Made by a program: the position numbers and the translations under genes. 64,000 nucleotides of DNA from Zea mays (Eukaryota; Streptophyta; Magnoliopsida; Poales; Poaceae), in contig NC_050102.1 of the NCBI RefSeq assembly GCF_902167145.1, positions 12,214,850 through 12,278,849 on the forward strand, in the 5' to 3' direction. The notes under the pieces were generated by a model, which had not been told where the DNA came from, ran no database searches, and saw nothing but the letters and a program-made list of their open reading frames with translations. Of the stretch, positions 10,397 to 20,807 are shown piece after piece (positions within the stretch are counted from its first letter, which is position 1; each line of letters begins with the position of its first letter).

Positions 10397-11096
10397 TGTA
10401 ACACCCTGAATTTGAGGGTATAAAATTTCTTTTCAAATATCCACCAAATTCAGGTGTTATCCTCTCTTTTCCATGATTTTCTTTCCTTTTGCCTAAAAGA
10501 GTGAAGAATTATTTTGTTTTATATGGGCGTGAGCCTAGTAAAGTAAAACCCTAAAGGAGTTTCTATGTTGCATCGTACCAGAGCATACATCTATTTATTC
10601 TTGTTTGTTGAGTGATTTTGGGGAGCATTCATTTAATTAAGAATTCAAATAGGAAAAGAAAAGAAGAAACCCCCCTCTCTCTTGCCCCTTTGGCCCAGCC
10701 TAGCTCGTCCTACCCCAGCACCTCGTGGCCCATTCCCGCACGCAACCCTCCCACGGCCCAGCTCGTCCCCCCCCGCTGCGCCCAGACCACCAGCCTCAGC
10801 CTAGCCATTCCCCCCTACCTCGGCCCAGCGTGCGTGGCCCAGCTCCGCCCTTGTAGCCTCCTGCATGCGCGCCCCAGCAACCCTAGCACCGTGCGTGCCC
10901 AGCCGCCGCCACCTGCACGCGCCTGCCCAGTGTGCTCCTAGCCGCACCTAGCCACGCTCGGCCGCCGCTCGCCCGTAGCGCGCATGCGCGCCCCCCACAC
11001 GCCGCTGCCACGCATCGCGTCCGCCACTGCCCAGTGGGCCCCATAGGACAACGCCGACTCCTGTGCAACTTCCCCTGTTGTCTTCCCCGTGATGTG
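10397..11096 (+). repeat. G1 5' LTR, segment 1
   Basis: Starts tgtaacaccctgaatttgag. It has an imperfect inverted repeat (10398-10414 with 10444-10460) and then a C-rich block. Over its length it parallels the 3' LTR at 44325-45030. It ends at the left copy of T's TSD (atgtg, 11092-11096). Short GC-rich open frames here (for example at 10612-10941) appear in several frames at once and are not genes. Confidence 0.9.
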
Positions 11097-11571
11097 TGTT
11101 GGAACTTGCTCTCTGCAGCAAGAAGGCCAACAAGGGTGAACGGTGGCGACAACAGGGTTACGTGCACGAGGGCAATAGCTCTGTTGATCTAGCCTCTCAC
11201 GGGCACTGTGCGGGGGTATTTATAGGTATCTGAGTGCCCAACGTCTTGTGTTAAGGACGCATGTGCCCTCAGACACCTAGTTTATCCCCGGAATATTCCC
11301 ATAAAGCAGGGTTACAAGCTGTAATTACAAGTACGCCTTTACAAGTTAGGCCCGTAATACAGAGGCGGCCACGCGGGGCCCGTTACAATGGGCCAGATCA
11401 CACGTGGGCCTTGGGACTGAACGAGGCCGCGCCGTGGGAGGACGTCGCCGCAGGCCTTCGTCAAGGTGCCGAGTCCTGCGAAGGGTGTCCCTGCCCGCTT
11501 TGTCTCTGTCGGACCAGCGGCTGCAGCGAAGGCCTCGAGCGAAGGGTGGCGTCTTTGCCTTCGCCCCAACA
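11097..11571 (-). repeat. T 3' LTR
   Basis: 475 bp, from tgttggaacttgctctctgc to ccttcgccccaaca (plus strand). I found no difference from the right copy when reading them side by side. A minus-strand TATA (cctataaatac) lies at about 11214-11224. Confidence 0.92.
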
Positions 11572-11583
11572 TTTGCCCTCCAA
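11572..11583 (-). other. T polypurine tract
   Basis: On the minus strand ttggagggcaaa lies directly upstream of the 3' LTR start (tgttggggcgaagg), the expected place for the plus-strand DNA primer. Confidence 0.6.
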
Positions 11584-11704
11584 GGGACCAGTTCGACAAA
11601 GTCACCTGGTGCCGAAGACGTCGCTAGATGGCGGAGACGCTGCCCTCGCTCGAAGTGGTTCCGCGGGGGTTTTTGATGTGACCGTTGATGGACGGCGTAC
11701 TGTT

Positions 11705-11779
11705 GGATTGCGGGTTTCCCGAAGCGTCGCGGCCTGTCGGATTGCGGGTTTCCCGAAGAGCCGCGCCCTGCCTATAAAA
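11705..11779 (+). promoter_or_regulatory. Internal promoter of the antisense gene in T
   Basis: Two perfect copies of the 20-mer ggattgcgggtttcccgaag (11705-11724 and 11739-11758, 34-bp period) lie directly upstream of a strong TATA box (tataaaa, 11773-11779, in cctataaaaggggg). An aaaccctag telo-box-like motif follows at 11826, a common 5'-leader element in plant genes. The direction is plus, opposite to T. No such arrangement is needed for the retroelement itself, which has its own TATA in the LTR. Confidence 0.7.
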
Positions 11780-11938
11780 GGGGGCGGGGGCGGCGCTGTT
11801 TGAACTTTGCCTTCCGCGCTCCGTAAAACCCTAGCCGCCCGCCGTCTTGCTGCTCCTTTTCCTCTGCTGCTCCCTTTGCTCGCCGGCGTTCTGGCTCGAG
11901 TGAAGCAGACCGCCCGCCGCCGCCGACGGTACGTAGCA

Positions 11939-14900
11939 ATGCCATCCTCTTCTTCTTCCGCCAACGCCACGCCGCCGGCCGCCGCCTCGTCTGAGGAGAC
12001 GTTGAGTAACGTGATGGTGGAGGAGTTGCGCGCCGGCGACTCTGTTGAATTTGGTGTGTCACGGATGACGTCAGCCCGTATTGAAGATATGCAGCGGTTG
12101 GGCTACTTTGGCGGCGGAGTCGCTCGTGCTCCGGGGACGGAGGAAGTCCCCGAGCCGGAGGGCGAGTTGGTTGTTTTCGAGGCGTTCTTCGTCGCCGGAC
12201 TCCGCTTGCCTGCGCACCGGTTTGTCGGCGAAGTCCTGCGAAGATTCAGCGTTCAAATACATCAGCTGACACCGAACGCCATAGTGGCGCTGGCGAAGTA
12301 TGTATGGGCGACGACTTCGTACGGCGGACAACCGTCAGTTGAAGTTTTTGCGAAGAATTATTGTTTGCATTGGCAGAAAAGGATGGTTGAGGACAGAGTT
12401 GCCCAGTTCGGGTCGTGCACATTCACGCCGAAGACCGGCAAGACCACAATGCCAGTGGTGGAGTTGGTCCCGTGCGCCCGCAACAAGTGGGGCAATTGGA
12501 ATGAATTTTGGTTTTATGTTGCTGAGGCTACTGTCGAAGGCCATGAAGGGCTCCCCGTGTCCGAAATGTGCTCTCACTATTACTTTGCGTATCCGCCTTT
12601 TGAAGTGGCAGAAGAGGATGCAGACGAAGGGGCCCTTCGGTGCGCCGCCGGTCAGAGCAGCGGTCGTGATTTAGTTGAAGAGTTCGTGGCGTACGGGGTC
12701 TGGCCCTTGGCGCATGGCTGGGCGCTGGGCGAAGTATGCCCTCGCCAGATGCCCTTTCACGGAGGAAGGGTGGTGCGAAGTCCTGCCTTCGCACTGAATT
12801 TGCGAAACCGTGACCCGGCCGCCTTTGTGCGTGATGCGGAGGACTTGGCGGTGCGGCTTGTGGGGCGTTACGTGCCGAGGACGGAAGGCCAGCGCAGCTT
12901 TGATATCCGCGGGTCAAATGAACGTTTGAACAGGGTCTTCGAATTAAATCAACTGCCGTACGACGGCTACCCTGGTCAAGACGAAGCGGACCGCCGTGGG
13001 AAGAAACCGGCGGTGGAGACTGGAGGCGACCCTGCGCTGGTGGCCGCCGCCTCCTCGAAAAAGAGAAAATTAGGTACTACGATGGGAAGACTTGGGGGTG
13101 TCTGATAGTTTCGCTAGGGAGTTAATGAGGACGTGTGCGGCCCCGGGGGAGAGGATGTCTTCGCCCGAGCTCCGGGAGTCTTCGGCTCGGATGCTGAGGG
13201 TTACCGGGGGTTGTTGGCCTAAAGACATTCCTATCCCCTGCGCGGCTGAGGAGGACTGTTTTACATCTCGTATGGTTCATCGGTGGAGAGTTTTTCCTTA
13301 TGGGCGAAATATCGGTCATGTTGTGTGGGCAGTGATGGACAAGGATCGCCAAGGGGCGGCGCGAAAACGCCAGGCGACTGTGAGGGTTCACGAAGCTCGG
13401 CCGAAAAGGCAGCGGGGAACGGCGAAGGCTGAGGCCTCCGGCGGAGGCAAGCCGCCGCTGCCAGCGAAGGTGGGTGCCTCTGCGCCTGGCAAGGCACCGG
13501 AGGTGACGGTGGGCGCCGGAGGCCCCAAGCTGACGAAGGTGGTGCCGTCTGTCAGCGGAGTGGCGGAGGCTGCGAAGGCGGCCCGAACGTTACCGCCGCC
13601 CGGCAAACGCGTTGCCGACTTCGGCACCGAGATTAATGTGGAGGATTATCTTGGGGGTAAGTCTATATAAATATATATATATACAAATTTTTTTTTAATT
13701 TGATGACGCGTTGCAGGGTCGGACGAGGGCCCGCTTGCTCTAGTTGTGCCTGGCGCGGCGATCGCGACGGCTGCGCCAGCGCCGAAGGCGGGGGAGAGAC
13801 CCTTGGCGCCGGAGGCGAGGTGTCTGCCCTCGCGCTGGTTAGGGACGAGGCGGGCGTGGCGACCCGCCGGCTGAAGGGAGCGACGGAGGCGCTGAGTCGA
13901 GCGGCGGAGGCGCTGAGTCAGGTCCGCCGAGCTATGCCCTTTTTTTTTACGCAACGGCCTTACGTGTGTTCTGCAGGTGGCTGACTTCACCAGCCGCACT
14001 GCGTCGGGGGCCCTTACGGCAGCTTTGTCTGCCGAGGTCGAGAGACTTCGGACGCAGCATGCTGACGCTGTCCGTGAGAAGTCGGCCTCCGACAGCAAGT
14101 GCCGCAAACTGGCGGAGAAGGTGGCCGCCCTGGAGAAGGAGAGGGCTGACCTCCGGCGCCAGCTGGCGGGGGAGAGGAGGGAGGCCAACGAAGCCATCGC
14201 CAAAGAGCAGGCTGCGCAGGCGGAGGCCAGGCTGGCGCGGGCGGAAGGCAATATCGCCAAGGAGCTCGCCGGAGAGCTGCAGCGGCGGCTTACTGCCCTG
14301 GAGAGCCGCGCGGAGGGGGCCGAGGCCGCGATGCGAGCGGAGGCCGAACGGACGCGCACGCAGCTCATGACTGCATATCGCGAGCTGGGTGTGCGGACGG
14401 GTGACTTCGAGGTGCCGGAGCGAGAGGCCGGACTTCGCTGTCTGGAATGGGTGCAGGAGGAACTGCAGGAGCTCCCCACTGTCTTGGCGGGGTTGATGTC
14501 GTTCACCTCCCTGGTCACCTGCGAGGCAGCGATGAACGCGCTCTCTCGCGAAGGCTGCCGGCACTTCGAGACCCTCGACCAGGCAGATGAGGATTTTGGG
14601 CGAGATATCTTTGAGGTCGAAGACCCCGTGGTGAAGGAATCCGCCGGGGCCCTCTATGACCGGATGTGGGGTTCATACGGTCGTGAGGTGGTTCGGGCGC
14701 GGGCCGAGGCTGCGAGGGCTCAGGTAACGTTGTTGTTTGCTCGGCGTTTGCTAGATGCGGTCTGTGCGTGTGTTTGCTGAATTTTTGTGCGTTTTGTCTT
14801 AGGCGGAGCGCGGCGAGCGGGTGGACGACTTCGGGGCGCTGAACAGCGCGCTGCCCGACCCGGAGACGACCCCTACGGAGGCCGCGACTGGAGTCGCCCC

Positions 14901-15643
14901 GGGACCGACCCCGGAGACCGCGGAAGATGCACCAGGCGCCCCTGCACCTGCTGCGGCCGGCGAAGACCTTCCCCCAAAGGTGGCCGAAGGCGCGCCCGAT
15001 GCCCCCGCAGCTGCTGTGCCGAGCGCTGAAGATCCAGCGGAGGCGGGGGCGGAGGCAGCGGCGAAGGCCTCGGCGGAGGCTCCCGCAGCGGCAGGGCCTT
15101 CGCAGGTGGCATAGGTGGTGTTTAGGGTTGAGGAATTTTTGGATGTTGTACTGAATTTTGGTTGCTGCGCAGGTTCAAGATTTTGGGCCTGCGCACGCAA
15201 CCGCTACTACTGAGTTTTTGGCGGCTTCGACCGCGGAAGATGGAAATGAATATGGTGGGTCTGTTTCTGAGTTTTTTGATTTTACTGACTCTGAGAGCTC
15301 GGTTGAGTGGACTGAGGAGTCGTCGGAGGAGGACTTGGATTATTTTGCGGCCTTGGACGTGGCTGCGGCGGAGGCTGCACCACACGCTGCGGACGCGCCA
15401 GACGTGCCCGGTCCTAGCACCGGGCACCGACGACGAAGGGCGGTTTCAAAGCGTAGGATTAGTGCGGAGGAAGGGGCTCGGCTTCGCGTTAGTAGGGCTG
15501 GTCGGCAGGAGCTGCTGTCTTTGCCAGCCGCCGCGGGTGCAGGGGAAGGGGAGCTGCGAAGCCTTTTTGCGGGTGAGGAGCTTAGGATAATGTTGTTTAA
15601 TTATAGAGAGATGGGGATTATTCCTAAAGTTGAGCCGATGTAG
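11939..15643 (+). CDS. Opposite-strand multi-exon gene in T: gypsy-type transposon domain (PF04195-like) protein
   Basis: Exon 1 runs from ATG 11939 (upstream in-frame ATG at 11807) to 13656; exon 2 is 13717-13921, exon 3 13977-14723, exon 4 14803-15105 and exon 5 15173-15643. Every intron (60, 55, 79 and 67 bp) has GT-AG borders (gtaagt, gtccgc, gtaacg, gtggca donors). Exon 1 contains LRLPAHRFVGEVLRRFSVQI and HQLTPNAIVALAKYVW (residues about 89-124), resembling the plant 'putative gypsy type transposon' domain PF04195, and a basic SSKKRKL near its end. Exon 3 is a predicted coiled coil of about 130 residues (for example KVAALEKERADLRRQLAGER). Exon 4 is Ala/Pro-rich and exon 5 acidic (VEWTEESSEEDLDYF). 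Two frameshifts break it: one extra G in the run 13094-13098 and one near 13818. Function is unknown; the full protein would be about 1,140 residues. Confidence 0.7.
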
Positions 15644-15822
15644 GGCGTGGTGCCCTCGCTTGTGTATGTGTAAGGGCTTGTAAAATGGAGTTGTGTGCCC
15701 TCGCGTGCCTGTGCCTGCGAGGGCGCTGTGTACTTTGTCTGGTGTGATTGATTATGCTGTGCCAGTATGATTATAATTGGTCTTGGTGTCGTTTCTGCTT
15801 TTGTTGTACTGGGTCGGCTGCG

Positions 15823-16245
15823 CCCTTAGGCGGCTCTTGCGCGAAGTCTTTGCGATAGGCTTCGGATTTTTGCGCACTTGTTGTGCTTCGTCCGGCTGCA
15901 CCCTTAGGCGACTTCTGCGCGGATAGTCTTCGCGATAGACTTCGGATTTTTGCGCACTTGTTGTGCTTAGTCCGGCTGCACCCTTAGGCGACTTCTGCGC
16001 GGATAGTCTTCGCGATAGACTTCGGATTATTGCGCACTTGTTGTGCTTAGTCCGGCTGCACCCTTAGGCGACTTCTGCGCGGATAGTCTTCGCGATAGAC
16101 TTCGGATTATTGCGCACTTGTTGTGCTTAGTCCGGCTGCACCCTTAGGCGACTTCTGCGCGGATAGTCTTCGCGATAGACTTCGGATTATTGCGCACTTG
16201 TTGTGCTTAGTCCGACTGCACCCTTAGGCGACTTCTGCGCGGATT
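15823..16245. repeat. 80-bp tandem repeat array in T
   Basis: The landmark cccttaggcg recurs at about 15823, then 15901, 15981, 16061, 16141 and 16221, an exact 80-bp period for the last five. Units are nearly identical (ttcgcgatagacttcggatt, ttgcgcacttgttgtgctta); the first copy is diverged. The array lies between the 3' end of the opposite-strand gene and the end of integrase, where the two transcription units converge. No coding frame is maintained. Confidence 0.92.
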
Positions 16246-16474
16246 GGTCGCACGCGAGGGTGGCTAGCGCTTAGCCTCGCGGTGACTTCGAATTGGTCGA
16301 ATGCCGAAGACCGTTGTCGCGGTCTTTTTTCGACACATGCTTTTGCGGGGGATTTTTCTCACATATATTACATGGCTCCGCCTCGTTAAAAACCTCACCC
16401 CCCGGGAGGAAAAGAGTGCGGGCCGGTACAAGATTGTTTGTGGTGAATTACAAGGGCGAACTCAGCCCTAAGTA

Positions 16475-18399
16475 TTAAACAAAAAATTTACGAAGGTTGT
16501 CGATGTTCCAGGAGTGCTCCAGGTCCTCGCCATTTGGCGTTGTGAGCCTGTAAGCGCTGGGGGAGGCTTTTGTTTTAACTATGAAGGGGCCCTCCCACTT
16601 GGGCTCCAACTTGCCCTTGGACTCCGTCCGAGCTGTTCGGATGAGTACGAGGTCCCCTGCGCTGAACTCCCTTGGGATGACTGCGCGGTCGCGCCATGCT
16701 TTGGTCTGGGCTTGGTATTTGTTTAAGGCCTGCAGGGCGAAGACCCGGTCTCCGTCAATGAGATCTTTGGAGGTTGGCTCATCCACGTCAGGGGCGGCTG
16801 ACGGAGCTGTGCGCGGAGACCCATGCTTTATTTCTTGCGGGGTCATTGCCTCCGATCCGTATAGAAGGCGGAAAGGAGTGAACCCGGTCGCCCTGCACTC
16901 GGTTGTGTTTAGCGCCCAGACTGCCTCCGGTAACAAGTCGGTCCATCTGCCTTTTTTTTCATCGAGGAGCATCTTCTTGACAGCTGTGAAGATTTTCCCA
17001 TTGGCACGCTCCACGACCCCGTTGGACTGCGGATGATAGACTGAAGCGAAGGCAAGCTTGGTGTCGATGGAAAAACAAAAATCCTTGAAATCTTGGCTGT
17101 CAAACTGCTTGCCGTTGTCAACTGTTAGCTCGGACGATACTCCGAAGCGGCAAACAATGTTCTGCCAAAAGAATTTTTGGGCAGTCTTTGATGTGATTGT
17201 GGAAACGGCCCTCGCTTCAATCCATTTGGTGAAGTATTCGACGGCTACGAAGGCGAACTTAAGGTTCCCCTGAGCGGTGGGCAGGGGCCCGACAATGTCC
17301 AGGCCCCAGCGCTGAAGAGGCCATGTATGTGCAATCAGCTTTGTGTATTGCGAGGGGTTGCCTGACCGAGGAGAGAACTTCTGGCAGGCTTCGCAGGACC
17401 TTGTGACTCGATTTGCGGCGCAGATCATTGCAGGCCAGTAAAACCCTTGTCGGATCACCTTTGCAGCCAGGGCCCTTGGCCCCGCGTGCGAGCCGCACGT
17501 GCCACTGTGGACCTCGCGCAGGATTTGCATGCCTTCGGTTTCGGTGACGCATTTAAGCATTGGCTGACTGACCCCTTTCTTGTATAATTGGCCCTCGATC
17601 AGTGCGAAGTCCCGGCTTCGATGTCTGAGGCGCTTTGCCTCACTGACGTTGGTTGGATGATAGTATCCCTGTAGGAACAGGGTTATTGGGGCCCGCCAGT
17701 CTTCGGTCATGATTAGGTTGACTATACGGTGGCCCTCGCTATCATTAGTTATTTGGAGCCCTTCGGGGCTCCGGACGGCTGGCGTGCCGATGGTGTGAAA
17801 GAATACGTCGGAGGGCAGGGGCTCGCCCCTGGCGGCGGCCTTGGCTAATGCATCGGCCTCCTCGTTCTTGGCCCTGTCCACATGCTGTAGGGTGAATCCC
17901 TTGAACTGTCTCTCGAGACTTCGGATAGCCGCGAGGTATTGCATGAGCGCGGGGTCTTTTGCTGCATAGTCTTTCTCGACCTGACCGGCAACTATCTTGG
18001 AGTCTGTTTTGATGATACATGTGGTGACTCCGAGGGCCCTTAGCTTGCGGAGGCCGAGGATGACTGCTTCATACTCTGCTATGTTGTTTGTACATTTGTC
18101 GGATTCCAGAGCGAAGCTGAGGCGTGCTGCATATCTGTGTTTGACTCCGGCTGGTGAGGTGACGACTGCAGCGACGCCTGCCCCCGCATGACACCATGCA
18201 CCGTCGCAATGGATAGTCCAGACCTTTTCTGTGGATGGGTCCGGCTGTGTTACTGGCCCAGTCCAGTCGACGACGAAGTCTGCCAGGACTTGCGACTTGA
18301 TAGCTGTCCTGGGCTCGAAGCTGATGTGGTAGCCGGAGAGTTCGGCTGCCCACTTGGCAATCCTCACTGATGCCTCCGGGTTCCTGAATAGTTCGCCGA
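16475..18399 (-). CDS. T pol: plant-type RNase H and integrase
   Basis: The open frame is read from the frameshift near 18400 to TGA/TAA-type stop at 16475-16477. From the methionine at 18367, residues about 50-180 form the additional RNase H found in Tat elements: WTIHCDGAWCHAGAGV, AEYEAVILGL, IIKTDSKIV, NEEADALAKAA give D55, E98 or E100, D122 and D172. The integrase HHCC finger is H287, H294, C325 and C328 (CEACQKF). The catalytic core has D357 (GLDIVGPL), D417 (TVDNGKQF) and E453 (NGVVERANGK), all intact. The C-terminus ends LEHSWNIDNLRKFFV and lacks a chromodomain, as expected for Tat. It is in the third frame relative to reverse transcriptase because of a one-base loss near 18400. Confidence 0.9.
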
Positions 18400-19385
18400 G
18401 CCCCTGTCTGAGGTGACTCGGACTTTGAATGCTTCAAAATAATGGCGCAGTTTGCGCGAGGACATAACAACTGCGTAGGCAATCTTCTCCAGCTCTGCCA
18501 TGTTGCATTTGGACGGTGTCAGGACTTCGGAGACATAGTAGACAGGGCAATGTCTGACTGCGCCCTCGACTGTCTGCTCCTGTACCAGTGCCGCGCTGAC
18601 CGCGTGCGGCGAAGCCGCGACATAGAGCAATAAGGGGAGCGAGGAGTCGGGGCTTGTGAGGATGGCCAGCTCCGACAGGTACTGTTTTAGTGAGGCGAAG
18701 GCCGCTGCTTGCTCCGGTCCCCAAGCGAAGTCCTTCGCGCCGCGGAGTGTTTTGAGGAAGGGGAGACTTCGCTCGGCGGACCTGGAGATGAATCTGTTGA
18801 GAGCGGCCATCCTGCCTGTCAGGCGCTGGACGTCCCTGGCGGACTGCGGAGGCGACATATCGACGATGGCCTGGATCTTGGTTGGGTTGGCCTCGATGCC
18901 GCGGCAGGACACCAGGTAGCCCAATATCTTGCCCTGGCGAACACCGAAAACGCACTTTTCCGGGTTTAGGCGGAGTCGTGCATCTCGCATGTTCGCGAAT
19001 GTCTCTGCCAGGTCGGCGAGATGGTCCTCCTTATTCTTGCTGGCGACGACGATGTCGTCCACATATGTGAATATATTTCTGCCGACCTGCCCCTCGAGCA
19101 CTGTTTTGGTGAGTCTGGAGAAGGTGGATCGGGCATTCTTGAGACCCTCCGGCATTCTGACAAAGCAATAAGTGCCGAAGGGTGTTATAAAGCTGGTGCT
19201 AGCCTTGTCTTCCTCCTTCATGTATATCTGGTGATAGCCGGAGAAGCAGTCGAGGAGGGACATGACCTCGCATCCGGCCGCGCTATCGACTATTTTGTCG
19301 ATCCGCGGCAACGGGAAATTGTCCTTTGGGCAGGCCTTATTGAGACTGGTGAAGTCTATGCACATGCGCCATTTTCCGCTTTTTT
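18400..19385 (-). CDS. T pol: reverse transcriptase and RNase H
   Basis: The frame contains SGKWRMCIDFTSLNKACPKD, SLLDCFSGYHQI (first catalytic Asp), PFGTYCFVRMPEGLKNA and FTYVDDIVVASK (YVDD catalytic pair), then the connection and gypsy RNase H (LPLLLYVAASPHAVSAAL, VYYVSEVLTPSK, KIAYAVVMSSRKLRHYF). All polymerase Asp residues are present. It enters this frame by an extra base in a six-T run at 19380-19385 (plus strand) and leaves it by a one-base deletion near 18400, after RVTSDRG. Each lesion alone would stop pol translation. Confidence 0.9.
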
Positions 19386-20807
19386 CTGCACCATCACAAC
19401 ATTGGAGAGCCACGTGGGGTAAGCCACTGGCTCGATGAATTTAGCCTCCAGGAGGCGATGCACCTCCGCCTTGGCGGCCTCTGTCTTTTCGTCTGACATT
19501 TTGTGAAGCTTCTGCTTTTTGGGTCGCACCGAAGGGTCAATCCCCAAGCTGTGCTCAATTATGGCTCGGCTGACTCCGACCAGATCAAGGGCAGACCAGG
19601 CGAAGACATCTTTATTCTTGGCCAGGCAGCAGAGAAGTTTCTCTTCTTCAAGTGAGGTGAGGTCTTCGCTGATAGTTACTGTCTGCTTGGGCGTGGCCTG
19701 ATCGAGGGGGACAGTCTTGGTCCCGTCTTGGCACTGCAACTGTGCCTTGTCGTGCTGCTTGTCGGTTGGGCTGGCCGGCGCAGGGACCTCGCGCTGGGTC
19801 GTGAGACAGTGTACATTTCTCTGACCGGGCACGAAGTCCCGCTCTATGTTGTGCGCCGTCTGCTGGTTGCCGTAGATTGTGATGGCGCCTAGCAGGCCTG
19901 GTATCTTCATACATAGGTACAACCCGTGGATGGCAGCTTCGAACTTGTTGATGGAGCCCCGGCCCATGATGGCGTTGTATGGATATACCATGTCGACAAT
20001 GTCGAAGGTTACTTGCTCACTTCGGGCATTGGGCGCTACACCGAAGGAGAGGGGCAACTCTATCTTGCCAACTGGAAAGGTGCCCTTGCCGCCGAAACCA
20101 TACAACGGGTTGTCCGAAGGCTTCAGCAAGCTGTGGCTTATACCCATGCGGTCGAAGGCGTGGAGGAAGATGATGTCCGCCTGACTGTCGTTGTCGACTA
20201 GGACTTTGTGTAAGTCCCAGCCTGCCATGCTGCAATTGATGACCATAGCGTCGATGTGGGGGGCGCTGCGCAGGTCGACGTCTCGTGCGTCGAAGGTTAG
20301 CGGTATGTGGGACCACTTCGTCTGCACGACTGGGCCAGTGACGGCGACATGGTTGATGCTGCGGTAGTGATCCCGCTTCTGCCGCTTGGTGTCGAAGTCA
20401 GTGCTAGACCCCCCTGTTATCATGTGAATGACTCCGCGATATGGTTGATCGGCGAAGTCTTCCTGCTTTGGGGCATGGGGGATGTTTTGGTGTTGCTGGT
20501 GTGGTGGTGGTTGTGGAGGAGGTACGATTTGTACTTCCTGATGGTGTTGGTAAGCGTGGTGCGGTGGATGCGAAGCGGGAGCGTGGATGTATGGTGGAGG
20601 GGGTGGCTGGTAATTATGCGCGACAATTCTGGGATTGTCGGCTGGCTGCGCCCGCGCCATTCTGTCTCTGGTGGCCTTCGTCTCGGGGCAGTCTTTGGTC
20701 TGGTGGGCGCAGTCTTCGCCGTGGAAAAGGCAATAGAACCGGCGCGGCGGCTGCTGCGCCCGCCCTCGACCCCTGCCGCGAGTTCCATTTCCGCGGCCCT
20801 GGGGGGG
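19386..20807 (-). CDS. T gag C-terminus, protease and start of reverse transcriptase
   Basis: In the same frame as gag, after the in-frame stop at 20808-20810. First comes a Cys/His cluster (CLFHGEDCAHQTKDCP), the gag zinc-knuckle region, then a Pro/His-rich linker (QPPPPPYIHAPASHPPHH). The protease follows (HIPLTFDARDV, VLVDNDSQADIIFLHAFD, YNAIMGRGSINKFEA). Tat proteases usually read DNGS at the active site; here it is DNDS, so the enzyme is probably dead. The fingers of reverse transcriptase follow (SVRPKKQKLHKMSDEKTEA, FIEPVAYPTWLSNVVMVQKK) up to the frameshift at 19380-19385. The methionine at 20660 is internal, not a start. Confidence 0.85.

Noticed and set aside
11807..11938. ATG at 11807 as the start of the antisense gene
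   Set aside because: It is only about 35 bases after the TATA box, so at or near the transcription start. The ATG at 11939 with a Ser/Ala-rich start is more plausible, though 11807 cannot be excluded.
13646..14564. Long minus-strand frames (290 and 205 codons) as T-encoded proteins
   Set aside because: They are shadows of the GC-rich coiled-coil exon on the plus strand and lack the splice-consistent pattern and domain similarity of that strand.
15823..16245. 80-bp repeats as a CRISPR array
   Set aside because: The units are directly tandem with no unique spacers, in a plant retrotransposon.
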